From Megaustenia siamemsis (Eukaryota; Mollusca; Gastropoda; Stylommatophora; Ariophantidae), in NCBI GenBank assembly GCA_032433765.1, contig JAVIAB010000049.1, positions 25,901,651 to 25,965,650 on the forward strand: a stretch of 64,000 nt of DNA, given 5' to 3'. Positions 11,964-22,963 of the stretch are shown here, one piece after another. The position numbers were made by a program, and so were the translations under genes. Below the pieces are notes generated by a model that saw only the letters and a program-made list of their open reading frames with translations, had not been told where the DNA came from and searched no databases. How positions within the stretch are numbered: position 1 is the first letter of the stretch; each line of letters begins with the position of its first letter.

Positions 11964-12860
11964 TCTACCAGTTATGGTTCTATAAGTGTACAATATAAAA
12001 CAATTAAAGAGAAACAAATGTTGGTATCTCTACCAGTTATGGTTCTATAAGTTGTACAATATAAAACAATTAAAGAGGAATACAAATTGGTATCTCTACC
12101 AGTTAATGTTCTATAGTTGTACAAAATAAAACAATTAAAGAGAAAGAAAACTGGTATCTCTGTTGTACAATATAAAACAAAGAGAAACAAAAGCTGGTAT
12201 CTCTACCAGTTATGGTTCTATAAATTGTACAATATAAAACAATTTAAGAGAAACAAAAGCTGGTATCTCTACCTGTTATGGTTCTATACATTGTAAATTA
12301 TAAAACAATTAAAGAGAAACAAAAGCTGGAACAAAAGCTGGTATCTCTACCAGTTATGGTTTCTATAAATTGTGCAATATAAAACAACAAAAGAGAAAAC
12401 AAAAGCTGGTACCTCTACCAGTTATGGTTCTATAAATTGTACAATATAAAACAATAAAGAGAAACAAAAGCTGGTATCTCAACCAGTTATGGTTCTATAC
12501 ATTGTAAATTTATAAACAATTAAAGAGAAACAAACTGGAACAAAAGCTGGTATCTCTACCAGTTATGGTTCTATAAATTGTGCAATATAAACAACTAAAG
12601 AGAAACAAAAGCTGGTATCTCTACCAGTTATGGTTCTATAAATTGTACAATATAAAACAATAAAAGAAACAAAAGCTGGTATCTCAACCAGTTTATGGTT
12701 CTATAATTGCACAATATAAAACAATAAAAGAGAAACAAAAGCTGGTATCTCAACCAGTTATGGTTCTATAAATTGCACAATATAAAACAATAAAGAGAAA
12801 CAAAAGCTAGTATCTCAACCAGTTATGGTTCTATAAGTTGTACAATATAAAACAACTATC
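11964..12860. repeat. 66-bp minisatellite, about 13 copies
   Basis: Units contain TATCTCTACCAGTTATGG, TTCTATAAATTGTACAATAT and AAAGAGAAACAAAAGC landmarks. Copies vary by small indels in A runs. Confidence 0.93.
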
Positions 12861-12929
12861 GAAACAACTAAATTCAACTTACATATTTTATCTACAGGAG
12901 TCATCACTATCCATGTGTCTGTAAGAAAA

Positions 12930-14455
12930 TATGGAGGCGTCATAATAATAAACATTAAACAGTTCCAGTATATTTGTCTGTAGGAACATATGGAGATGTC
13001 ACAATGATAAAACAGTTCCAGCTGAGACTAACGAGCAACTCGCTACAAACATTTGTTTGTCTGTAGGAACATATGGAGGTGTCACAATGATAAACAGTTT
13101 CCAGCTGAGACTAACGAGCAACTCGCTACAAACATGTGTTTGTCTGTAGGAACATATGAGGTGTCACAATGATAAAACAGTTCCAGCTGAGACTAACAAG
13201 CAGCTCGCTACAAACATTTGTTTGTCTGTAGTAACATATGGAGATGTCACAATGATAAAACAGTTCCAGCTGAGACTAACAAGCAGCTCGCTACAAACAT
13301 TTGTTTTGTCTGTAGGAACTATGGAGGTGTCACAATGATAAAACAGTTCCAGCTGAGACTAACAAGCAGCTCGCTACAAACATTTATTTGTCTGTTAGGA
13401 ACAATGGATGATGTCACAATGATAAACAGTTCAGCTGAGACTAACAAGCAGCTCGCTACAAACATTTGTTGTCTGTAGGACATATGGAGGTGTCACATGA
13501 TACACAGTTCCAGCTGAGGCTAACAAGCAGCTCGCTACAAACATTTGTTTGTCTGTAGGAACATATGGAGGTGTCACAATGATAACACAGTTCCAGCTGA
13601 GACTAACAGCAGCTCGCTACAAACATTTGTTTGTCTGTTTGAACATATGGAGGTGTCACAATGATAAAACAGTTCCAGCTGAGACTAACAAGCAGCTCGC
13701 TACAAACATTTATTTGTCTGTTTGAACATATGGAGATGTCACAATGATAAAACAGTTCCAGCTGAGACTAACGAGCAACTCGCTACAAACATTTGTTTGT
13801 CTGTAGGAACATATGGAGGTGTCACAATGATAAAACAGTTCCAGCTGAGACTAACGAGCAACTCGCTACAAACATTTGTTTGTCTGTAGGAACATATGGC
13901 GATGTCACAATGATAAAACAGTTCCAGCTGAGGCTAACAAGCAACTCGCTACAAACATTTGTTTGTCTGTAGGAACATATGGAGGTGTCACAATGATAAC
14001 ACAGTTCCAGCTGAGGCTAGCATTTATTTGTCTGTAGGAACATATGGAGGTGTCACAATGATAAAACAGTTCCAGCTGAGGCTAACAAGCAACTCGCTAC
14101 AAACATTTGTTTGTCTGTAGGAACATATGGAGGTGTCACAATGATAACACAGTTCCAGCTGAGACTAACAAGCAGCTCGCTACAAACATTTGTTTGTCTG
14201 TAGGAACATATGGAGGTGTCACAATGATAAAACAGTTCCAGCTGAGGCTAACAAGCAGCTCGCTACAAACATTTGTTTGTCTGTAGGAACATATGGAGGT
14301 GTCACAATGATAAACAGTTCCAGCTGAGGCTAACAAGCAGCTCGCTACAAACATTTATTTGTCTGTTTGAACATATGGAGATGTCACAATGATAAAACAG
14401 TTCCAGCTGAGACTAACGAGCAGCTCGCTACAAATATGTGTTTGTCTGTTTGAAC
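12930..14455. repeat. 82-bp minisatellite, about 18 copies
   Basis: Landmarks in each unit are GAACATATGGAGGTGTCAC, AAACAGTTCCAGCTGAG and CAGCTCGCTACAAACATT. One shortened unit near 14020 lacks the middle segment. Confidence 0.94.
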
Positions 14456-14751
14456 TGCACCAAAATAAAATCATTAAATTAGAGCGATATCAAGAAGTCA
14501 ATCCAACACTTTAACACACTCCTAGTTTGTTAACCCCTACACTTTAACACACTCACCAACTATTCACAAGCAGGCAACGTTTTAAATGTACACTCTCCAT
14601 CCATGAAAAAACCAATGGTATCCAACACGATGAGTTGTGAAATATAAATCCCAGGTACGGAAATAGTTAATTGATGAGAAAACTATGTGATTAGACTCCA
14701 AAACGAGATTGATAAAATGGTAAACAGCTAACTTTGACTGTGATTTCATAC
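14456..14751. other. Unassigned sequence between two arrays
   Basis: I see no gene. A short phrase, CACTTTAACACACTC, is repeated twice near 14507-14553. Confidence 0.4.
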
Positions 14752-14975
14752 ACATTAGCTACACAACCAGGCCGTATGTTAGCACGAGTTAATGAAGGAC
14801 AGCTCACACATTAGGTACACAACTAGGCCCAATGTTAGCACGAGTTAAAGAAGGACAGCTCACACATTAGGTACACAACTATCCCAATGTTAGCACGAGT
14901 TAAAGAAGGACATCTCACACATTAGGTACACAACTAGTCCCAATGTTAGCACGAGTTAATGAAGGAAAGCTCACA
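14752..14975. repeat. 56-bp minisatellite, about 4 copies
   Basis: Each unit has CACATTAGGTACACAACTA, CAATGTTAGCACGAGTTAA and AGAAGGACAGCTCACA landmarks. Confidence 0.92.
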
Positions 14976-15416
14976 CGTTTACGACACTCTGGTCTCATTA
15001 GCTGTCTACTTTCTCGCGACCCCTTCATCTTTTACGTGTTTGACATTGAAAGGCAGTCTACCCGTTCAGTTTTCTGTCAATAGTAAACAAAGAGTGACCT
15101 GCCTGTGTTGTTGGCTTCAGTGAGGATTTTGTGTTTCAGCGCAATATAGAGAGAACTGTCTGAAACGTAAAGGACGTGAGAAGTATAAAGGGAATAAGAG
15201 AAAGTTAGAGAAGATGATTCTGTAGCGAGAAGAATGAGAGAAAGTGTGTACGAGAAAATATGAGTGAAATTGAGTTAGAGTTAAAGAGTGTACAGGAGAA
15301 TGTGAACGAATATGGAGTGTAAGTGAAAGTTGTAAGTGACATGGATGGAGACATAAATGAGTAAGAGAAGGTAGGCGAAGTATTAAAATATAAGTGTGTA
15401 AGAGAGAAAACATTTG
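14976..15416 (-). other. Probable 3' UTR and downstream flank of the SLC5-like gene
   Basis: This is a unique, non-repetitive stretch directly after the putative stop codon. It is pyrimidine-rich on the gene strand with no long reading frame of convincing composition. The open frame here on the minus strand is rich in Ser, Leu and His and looks like chance. No canonical polyadenylation signal was found. Confidence 0.4.
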
Positions 15417-15488
15417 TTATAACTTCTCCATTTGTTCCACGAAGCCATCTTCACCACCATCATTAGCTCTGCGTTTCTTCCGTCGGTT
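15417..15488 (-). CDS. SLC5-like symporter, probable last exon (charged C-terminal tail)
   Basis: From a candidate acceptor (GAGATATAG ending at 15489) the phase-0 frame reads NRRKKRRANDGGEDGF then VEQMEKL and TAA, 24 codons in all. It continues the preceding IKEEYK without a break. A basic then acidic cytoplasmic tail ending soon after the last helix is normal for the family, though tail sequence is not conserved. The acceptor has a poor pyrimidine tract and lies inside the first unit of the 70-bp minisatellite. An alternative exon elsewhere in the intron cannot be excluded. I see no convincing AATAAA on this strand in the 900 bp downstream. Confidence 0.62.
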   Translation of the reverse strand, partial: NRRKKRRANDGGEDGFVEQMEKL

Positions 15489-16262
15489 CTATATCTCATC
15501 ATTGTTACATCATTAGTTTCCTCATTAGTTCAATAAACTAATCCGTTTTCCGTCGGTTCCATAAAATCATCATTGTTACCTCATTAGTTCCTCATTAGTT
15601 CAATAAACTAATCCGTCTTCCGTCAGTTCCATAAACTCATTGTTACTTCATTAGTTCCTCATTATTCAATAAACTAATCCGTCTTCCGTCAGTTCCATAA
15701 TCTCATCATTGTTACCTCATTAGTTCCTCATTAGTTCAATAAACTAATCCGTCTTCCGTCAGTTCCATAAACTCATCATTGTTACCTCATTAGTTACTCA
15801 TTAGTTCAATAAACTAATCCGTCTTCCGTCAGTTCCATAAACTCATCATTGTTACCTCATTAGTTTCCTCATTAGTTCAATAAACTAATCCGTCTTCCGT
15901 CAGTTCCATAAACTCATTGTTGTCTCATTAGTTCCTCATTAGTTCAATAAACTAATCCGTCTTCCGTCAGCTCCATAAACTCATCATTGTTACCTAATTA
16001 GTTCCTCATTAGTTCAATAAACTAATCCGTCTTCCGTCAGTTCCATAAACTCATCATTGTTACCTCATTAGTTCCTCATTAGTTCAATAAACTAATCCGT
16101 CTTCCGTCAGTTCCATAAACTCATTGTTTACCTCATTAGTTCCTCATTAGTTCAATAAACTAATCCGTCTTCCGTCAGCTCCATAAACTCATCATTGTTA
16201 CCTCATTAGTTCCTCATTAGTTCAATAAACTAATCCGTCTTCCGTCAGTTCCATAAACTCAG
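15470..16262. repeat. 70-bp minisatellite overlapping the acceptor of the last SLC5 exon, about 11 copies
   Basis: Unit landmarks are CTAATCCGTCTTCCGTCAG, TTCCATAAACTCATCATTG and CTCATTAGTTCCTCATTAG. The first, most divergent unit contains the start of the last exon (15488) and its intron-side sequence. The later units carry the same sequence with the acceptor AG changed to GG on the gene strand. Confidence 0.93.
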
Positions 16263-16305
16263 CAAGATAGCCTTAGTTGTTTTACCAGCTTGAAGTAAAA
16301 GAGTC

Positions 16306-16520
16306 AGTCTAGTCACGCTAGAGTCAGTCTAGTCATGCTAGAGTCAGTCTAGTCAGGTTAGAGTCAGTCTAGTCATGCTAGAGTCAGTCTAGTCAGGTTA
16401 GAGTCAGTCTATTCATGCAAGAGTCAGTCAATTCATGCTAGAGTCAGTCTAGTCAGGCTAGAGTCAGTCTAGTCAGGCTAGAGTCAGTCAATTCATGCTA
16501 GAGTCAGTCTAGTCATGCTG
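16306..16520. repeat. 20-bp minisatellite, about 11 copies
   Basis: The unit is GAGTCAGTCTAGTCATGCTA with C/T and A/G variants. Confidence 0.95.
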
Positions 16521-16792
16521 TAAAAAAAAAAAAAAAAAAAAAAATTAAGTACACCCGTCACGCCAAGTGGCGTTTAGGGAAAATGGTGTTAGTGACCATA
16601 TATTTTACATACCTTCGGCACATGATTTTTGGGGTAATGTGGTCGGTATTACGCCCGTGCCGCTTCACTTTCCCTGAAAAAAATCAGGTACACATTAAAT
16701 GCTGGGTGAACTCGGAAGCCGTTGGCTGGATTGAACCCTAACCTCTTGTCCTTTGTAGTCCAGTTCACTAACCACTGAGCTATCGCGGCTCC
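16521..16792 (-). mobile_element. SINE-1 copy
   Basis: The head is at 16792 downward on the minus strand (GGAGCCGCGATAGCTCAG) and the body is complete. The tail ends in a run of about 23 T on that strand (A run at 16522-16544). It sits at the edge of the 20-bp array. Confidence 0.92.
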
Positions 16793-17540
16793 TTCTATCT
16801 GCAGTGCATCGTATCAGTTCTGTTGTTGACTGTTTTCCATGCCATGACACCAAGCTATCCAGTATTTTCTCTCTTTGTCGTCCGCGATCTCTCTTTCCTT
16901 TTATTTGCCAGTTGTAACCAAGTATTCCAACTTTCCTCTTCTTATGATGTGCCCGAAAAATGTTGATTGTTTCTTTCTGATGTTTTTAAGAGCTTCCTTT
17001 TTGTGTTGGCCTCTGAGAATTTCCTCGTTGGTCTTTTTAGCTGTCCAGGGAACTCTCAACATTCTTCTGAGAAATTCCATCTCTGTGCCTTTAATCGTCT
17101 TTTCATTTGTTTGCCTACTGTCCATGATTCGCTTCCAAAGGTCAGAATTGGTTCTATATAGCACCGATGAACTCTCTTTCTCACTTCTATTGACATAGAT
17201 TTGCTGTATAAGATTTTTTTTTCATTTTCTGAAATGCTATTTTGGCCTGAGCTATTCTGCTTCTTATTTCTGTGGGGCATCTTCACCTCATGTTATTATT
17301 GTGCCCAAGTATTTGACGCGTTGCACTTCCCGACCAATATTACTTTTAGTAGCTGTTGTGTCTTTAAAATGCCCCAAAAATCTAAGACTCGTCTTGTTTT
17401 AATTGTGTTTATCAGCTCTCTTTTCATTGTTAGTTGTTTTAAGACTTCATCGTTTTTTTCTTTTCTTTCCATCCAATCCTACCTATTCTATATACCCACA
17501 TTACAAAGGCTTGCTAATGAATTTAAGGAAATAATCTAAG
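16793..17540 (-). mobile_element. Chimeric non-LTR retrotransposon fragment (family B joined to family D)
   Basis: On the minus strand the upstream part (about 17480-17335) reads like family B (NDEVLKQLTMKRELINTI), as at 62580-62700. At about 17330 it switches to family D text (KYLGT-like start, then EVRKRVHRCYIEPILTFGSE, WTAKKTNEEILRG and STFFGHIIRRGKLEY), as at 63450-64000. Stops and frameshifts are present. Two related lineages are spliced together within one fragment. Confidence 0.72.
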
Positions 17541-18294
17541 AAGTTGACTAAAGATAGTCAATAAGCAGAAAAGTTGCAGGACTTTGAGCAGTGTGGAATC
17601 TAAGGTCAGATTTATTTATGTTTGCCTCCACCTGATCTTTTTTAGTCTTCCACTGCGTGATCTTCCTGGTGCGTTCTGCGCCTGATCGTGGTTATACTGG
17701 ACATTAAATTGTGCCTACAAATCTTCTAACTTACCGATATCATCAATACTTTCTGTGACATTATCCTGTAGGGTTTAGGTTAGATCTCTTGTGTGGGTTA
17801 TAAAAGGGGGAGGGGGGATTACTGATACAAAAGTTGGACTCTTGATTGGGATTTAGATCAGCATGTCGAAGACAGAGTGTGTCAGCCACGGCGCAGGTCT
17901 GGGGAAAAATGTCAGAACACACGTGCGTGCGCAACGCGTACTCGTACCATACGAGCACTGACCATGCGACCACCTTAGTGGGTGTCATGATGTTGTCTTT
18001 ATTCCTCCATTCCACAGAGAAGTGTTTCATATCCAAATGTCTCCATGCTTGCATTTCGAGTTTTACTCCCTCTTGTTTCTACATATCTCTGTGACAGTGC
18101 ATTTTCAAAGTTGCTTCAGTTGAAAACCTAAACAGAAACAGAATCAATGTTTAAGAATGTCATGAGTTGACATTAACGAAACTCAGCCGCGAATGTTTAG
18201 CTTGTTACGAAGTTACAGTTTAAAACATCGCATTGAATATGTTATCGGTGAACATTATTTTGGATACGTGGATTTACATCAATTTTTACTGAGA
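17541..18294. other. Unique intronic sequence
   Basis: It lies in the last intron of the SLC5-like gene. An open minus-strand frame at 18054-17761 has no recognisable domain and no homologous exon context, so I do not call it. Confidence 0.4.
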
Positions 18295-18437
18295 GGGGAC
18301 TGAGTCGTCTAGAGGTAAGATGCCGATCTCTGACAAGAGAGTCCTGGGTTTTGATTTCCTTCACAGGCAGTGGACAAATAAACCAAAACTCGAATCCGTG
18401 GTTTGTGCTTCTACCCTTCTCTGGTTTCTCGGTAGAG
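18295..18437 (+). mobile_element. Degenerate tRNA-like SINE fragment, truncated by gap
   Basis: GACTGAGTCGTCTAGAGGTA followed by AGATGCCG resembles an A-box region, and GGGTTTTGATTTCC a decayed B box. It runs into the N gap. Confidence 0.4.
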
Positions 18438-18537
18438 NNNNNNNNNNNNNNNNNNNNNNNNNNNNNNNNNNNNNNNNNNNNNNNNNNNNNNNNNNNNNNN
18501 NNNNNNNNNNNNNNNNNNNNNNNNNNNNNNNNNNNNN
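18438..18537. other. Assembly gap (100 N)
   Basis: Exactly 100 unknown bases, the usual placeholder for a gap of unknown size. The sequence to its right is a tandem array, so the true array is probably longer than shown. Confidence 0.99.
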
Positions 18538-18935
18538 AATCTTCATCCCAACATTGTTCTACCAATGCTAGACCTGGACCCTACAATACAATCTTCATCC
18601 CAACATTGTTCTACCAATGCTAGACCTGGACTCTACAATACCAATCTTCATCCCAACGTTGTGCTACCAATGTCAGACCTGGACCCTACAATACAATCTT
18701 CATCCCAACATTGTTCTAACCCAATGCCATAACCTGGATCTCAATACATCTTCATCCCAACGTTTGATACCAATGCCAGTCCTGGACCCTACAATACAAT
18801 CTTCATCCAACGTTGTGATACCAATGCCAGTCCTGGACCCTACAATACAATCTTCATCCCAACGTTGTGATACCAATGCCACTCCTGGACCCTACATACA
18901 ATCTTCATCCCAACATTAAGCTACCAATGCCAGAC
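18538..18935. repeat. 52-bp array amplified from retrotransposon coding sequence, about 7 copies
   Basis: Units contain AATCTTCATCCCAACGTTGT, TACCAATGCCAG and CCTGGACCCTACAATAC. These translate to the NTIFIPTL-YQC--W phrase of the family C element seen intact at 4660-4760. The array runs straight into the rest of that element at 18936. Confidence 0.9.
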
Positions 18936-19325
18936 TTTGACTCTAGATGCAAGAACAATAAGGAAAATAACTTCTACAGAGATGAAATGTGTTAGACGAA
19001 TGACAGGAAACAGTCTGAGAGATAAGATCAGAATGACAACTGAGAAAAAAGCTAGGAATAGCCCCCGCCATAGAATATATAAAGAATAACAGATAAAATA
19101 GTTTGGCCACATGACAAGACAGAAAGATCAAAACACACACAACAAGCCTTCAACAAACGTTGTGAGAACACCAGACCCAAGGGTCGACAACGAAAAAGAT
19201 GGATCGATGGAATTTAGAAGCACTAGGAAACATAAGAGCAGCTGAGGCGAACAGAAGAGCAAAAAGCCACAAATTATATCTCCCCCTCGACGCTGAAAGG
19301 CAAATGAGGAAGAAGAAGAAGATGA
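18936..19325 (+). mobile_element. Non-LTR retrotransposon 3' end, family C
   Basis: It continues from the 52-bp array: text equivalent to ARTIRKITSTEMKCVRRMTG, then LRDKIR and a terminal segment ending in a GAAGAA-type tail at about 19300-19325. Frameshifts are present. Confidence 0.8.
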
Positions 19326-19384
19326 AGACGTTTTACTTCAAGTCTTTTTATTTCATATCTGACTTTCCAATGGCGTGAGATTTA

Positions 19385-19470
19385 TATAAAAAGACAGTAA
19401 AATTTATACGGGGAAAAGACATTGCAGATAAAGACAATACTTCAGGTGAACGAAAGATAGATAGATAATG
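19385..19470 (+). mobile_element. 3' terminus of the RNase H-bearing retrotransposon
   Basis: ACATTGCAGATAAAGACAAT, TTCAGGTGAACGAAAG and (GATA)n match the last 80 bp of the element at 59719-60887. It is an extreme 5' truncation, about 85 bp long. Confidence 0.85.
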
Positions 19471-19594
19471 CCTGACTTCCCTACAATTTTATGTTCTTTG
19501 ATTTTTGTACTGCCATTCTGGGTTCATACAATCTTCACAAAATCGACAAGTTTCCTTGCATTTTTTCCCTCAATGATTTGTTTTTTTTACGAGG

Positions 19595-20235
19595 AGAAAA
19601 GTAGAAGGAAGAGTAATTAGAGAGAAAGAGGAGAATGACGAGGAAAAGAAGGAGTAGAAAAAGGGGATGAGTAATTAGAGAGAAAGAGGAGAATGACGAG
19701 GAAAAGAAGGAGTAGAAAAAGGGGATGAGTAATTAGAGAGAAAGAGAATGACGAGGAAAAGAAGGAGTAGAAAAAGGGGATGAGTAATTAGAGAAAGAGG
19801 AGAATGACGAGGAAAAGAAGGTAGAAAAAGGGGATGAGTAATTAGAGAGAAGAGGAGAATGACGAGGAAAAGAAGGAGTAGAAAAAGGGATGAGTAATTA
19901 GAGAGAAAGAGGAGAATGATAAGGAAAAGAAGGAGTAGAAAAAGGGGATGAGTAATTAGAGAAAGAGGAGAATGATAAGGAAAAAGGAGTAGAAAAAGGG
20001 ATGAGTAATTAGAGAGAAAGAGGAGAATGATAGGAAAAGGAGGAGTAGAAAAGGGGATGAGTAATTAGAGAGAAAGAGGAGAATGATAAGGAAAGAAGGA
20101 GTAGAAAAAGGGGATGAGTAATTAGAGAGAAAAGGAGAATGATAAGGAAAGAAGGAGTAGAAAAAGGGGATGAGTAATTAGAGAGAGAGGAGAATGACGA
20201 GGAAAAGGAGGAGTAGAAAAATATGAATAGTAATT
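19595..20235. repeat. 58-bp purine-rich minisatellite, about 11 copies
   Basis: Landmarks are GAGTAATTAGAGAGAAAGAG, GAGAATGACGAGGAAAAG and AAGGAGTAGAAAAAGGGG. Nearly all purine on the plus strand, so it could form triplex DNA. The right-hand units switch from GACGAGG to GATAAGG. Confidence 0.94.
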
Positions 20236-20404
20236 AAGAGAACAGCCTTGTTTAACTCCTTGTTTCTATATATTTTGTACTGTCGTGTCTGGTTGTTCAT
20301 TACTCTTTTAGTACGGACATATCTTATCAATTTAGTGTAGGGATTTCAGAGACATTTGTCATGTTTTTTTATATTAATCTACATGTTTATATTTATCTAA
20401 CACT

Positions 20405-20765
20405 TAACTGTTGCTTCTTCTTCTTCTACCTTTTTAGCTCCCTGTGGAGGCATGGGTCTTCAACAACACTTTCAGCTCCCTGTGGTGCATAGGTCTTCAA
20501 CAAACACTTTCAGCTCCCTGTGGAGCATAGGTCTTCAACAAACCTTTCCAAGTCGTTCTGTCTCTTGCCATTCTTTTAAGATCATTCCATGTCTTCCCCA
20601 TCATTTTCATCTCTGCTTCTATCTGTCTTCTCCAGAATTCCTTGGTCTTCCTCTCTGTCTTTTCCCCTAGGGATTCCAAAAAGGGCCGGTTGTGTAATAC
20701 TCTCAGTTGGCCGGATTTCCTGGTAGACAAAGGGTGAGTCGGCAACCCGGACTCCTTACGGCCTG
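20405..20765 (-). mobile_element. Non-LTR retrotransposon ORF2 C-terminus, with 3x tandem repeat
   Basis: The minus strand encodes RRQIEAEMKMMGKTWNDLKR, MARDRTTWKGLL and KTYAPQGAE, the common terminal segment of RTE-like ORF2 proteins (E-W-D-A-DR--W---V--LC). The last codons lie in a 38-bp unit repeated three times (20430-20545: AGCTCCCTGTGGAGCATAGG). A single further unit is at 22456-22495. Confidence 0.78.
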
Positions 20766-21023
20766 GATGGCGGATTTACTTTTTCTCTCTTTGACTTGTC
20801 CACGTTTGTGAAGTTTTTTTTTATATAGATGATACAAGACATGTAAAAAAAATGGTTTCATGACAGTTTACATTAACGAAATTGAGAGTGACGCACTGTG
20901 CGGCTTAACATACATGACCGAAATCGGCATAGCACATGCTGGTGCGTCGGAACGTATGGAAAGAGTTAAATCACAACAAACATGAGAGAAATGATGAAAA
21001 CTGAATGGTTTGCAGCACTTTAC
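20766..21023. other. Intronic sequence beside the tail exon
   Basis: It is unique apart from a possible TTAAC-type transposon end (AACTCTTTCCATACGTTCCG on the minus strand near 20955). No coding sequence was recognised. Confidence 0.35.
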
Positions 21024-21155
21024 CTTGTACTCCTCTTTGATGTACTGGGGGCCGAGAGAGGAGAGGTACTTCTTGATTGGGCCAGGCAGGTAGATGAATA
21101 GAGTCTCGAGACTGAGATGAGATACCGGGGTCGACATCGCCAGGTTTGTTCCAGC
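21024..21155 (-). CDS. SLC5-like symporter exon, cytoplasmic tail, with two apparent single-base deletions
   Basis: The exon is 132 nt, with acceptor ACCTGTCCCCAG ending at 21156 and donor TACAAG|GTAAAG at 21023. The frame set by the previous exon gives GWNKPGDVDP. From about 21127 the sensible continuation RYLISV is in a second frame, and from about 21109 ETLFIYLPGPIKKYLSSLG and PQYIKEEYK is in a third. Family members read DP-LISPVF--L...LP at this point, so all three blocks belong together. Two one-base losses, in a C run and at a TCTC/TCTTC site, explain the shifts; they also make the exon end in phase 0, as the last exon needs. Assembly error is more likely than decay, because flanking splice sites and all other exons are intact. 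Confidence 0.84.
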
Positions 21156-21204
21156 CTGGGGACAGGTAACCGTGGTGATCGCCATTTCTTATATCGCGAA
21201 AATG

Positions 21205-22103
21205 TGTACATCTATTTTTGGTTGACATTTGATCATCTATTTTTGGTTGACATTTGGTCATCTATTTTTGGTTGACATTTGAACATCTATTTTTGATTGA
21301 CATTTGGTCATCTATTTTTGGTTGACATTTGATCATCTATTTTTGGTTACCATTTGATCATCTATTTTAGTAGACATTTGATCATCTATTTTTAGTAGAC
21401 ATTTGATCATCTATTTTTAGTAGACATTTGATCATCTATTTTAGTAGACATTTGATCATCTATTTTTGATTGACATTTGATCATCTAATTTTGGTTGACA
21501 TTTGATCATCTATTTTTGATTGACATTTGATCATCTATTTTGGTTGACATTTGATCATCTAATTTTGGTTAACATTTGGTCATCTATTATTGGTTGACAT
21601 TTGATCATCTATTTTTGGTTGGCATTTGATCATCTATTTTTGGTTGACATATGATCATCTATTTTAGTAGACATTTGATCGTCTATTTTTGATTATCATT
21701 TGATCATCTAATTTTGGTTGACATTTGATCATCTATTTTTGATTGACATTTGATCATTTAATTTTGGTTGACATTTGATCATCTATTTTTGTGGACATTT
21801 GATCATCTGTTTTTGGTTGACATTTGATCATCTATTTTTGGCTGAAATTTGATCATCTATTTTTGATTGACATTTGATCATCTGTTTTTGGTTGACATTT
21901 GATCATCTATTTTTGGCTGAAATTTCATCATCTATTTTTGACTGAAATTTGATCATCTATTTTTGGCTGAAATTTGATCATCTATTTTTTGTGAACATTT
22001 GGTTATCTATTTTTAGTTGACATTTGATCATCCATTTTTTATGGACATTTGATCATCTATTTTTGGTTGACATTTGATCATCTATTTTAGTAGACATTTG
22101 ATG
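21205..22103. repeat. 25-bp minisatellite, about 36 copies
   Basis: The unit core is TTGACATTTGATCATCTATT plus TTTGG, with TAGTAGAC and GGCTGAAA variants. It begins about 50 bp from the acceptor of the exon at 21155-21024. Confidence 0.95.
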
Positions 22104-22245
22104 GAAGTTTGTTCTTCTACATTTGAGGGAAACCTTCCCATTTATATTTGAAGAAAGTTTGTTCTTCTACATTTGAGGGAAACCTTCCCATTTATATTTG
22201 AAGACAGTTTGTTCTTCTACATTTGAGGGAAACCTTTCCATTTAA
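22104..22245. repeat. 48-bp repeat, 3 copies
   Basis: Each unit contains GTTTGTTCTTCTACATTTGA and GGGAAACCTTCCCATTTA. Confidence 0.9.
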
Positions 22246-22963
22246 ATTAATTAAAAAAATGCTCATTCAGGCATGATGAAACGTTTTCAATTAGATTTGA
22301 TGAAACAGTTATCATATAGATACGGTAGAAGCTTTTTCATTTAGATTTTCTGGGCAGATTTTCCCATTTATTGGAGATTTCTGTATTTTGATTAGCAGAA
22401 AAGTTACTCGATTTTCAGTTGGAATTATTATCGTACTCTTCTCTCTCTTATACCTTTCAGCTCCCTGTGGAGCATAGTTTTCAACAAACACTTTCTAAGC
22501 TGTTCTGTTTTTTTACCATTCGTTTAACCCTTAGCAGACGCATGCCTAGATGTATTGCAGGTCACGTTTGGACACACCTATTTTTATCACAATTTTTGTA
22601 CGCATAATAGTTTCAAGAAATGTAGCGAATTATCTGCTGTTTGTTATTGTTTAGTTAAGTAGCACATATCACAATGTCCAGGATAGGCTGCTCTATTCTT
22701 TTATAATATTATGATATGTTTGTATAAGAAATAAAAAAACAAAATGTGATATAATGCGTAAGAATAAAAATCCCTCAAAATGCAAATTAAAATTCCACTA
22801 AAAATATTTCTAATCAAATGTAACACCAGAATCAACTTAAGTAATCCATCAAAATATACACATTTTGATATTAATTGTAATCATTTTGAAGCACAAACAA
22901 CACATTTATTACCATTAACAGTGATAGAGTGTCACAAGTTGAAACCAATAAATTCAGAAAATT
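22246..22963. other. A/T-rich intronic sequence with possible piggyBac-like end
   Basis: TTAACCCTTAGCAGACGCAT at 22524 resembles a TTAA-flanked inverted-repeat end, but no partner end was located. There is nothing else I can name. Confidence 0.35.

Noticed and set aside
17761..18054. 97-codon minus-strand frame in unique sequence
   Set aside because: No recognisable domain, no repeat of an exon structure, and it lies in an intron of the SLC5-like gene. Length is within chance expectation for this base composition.
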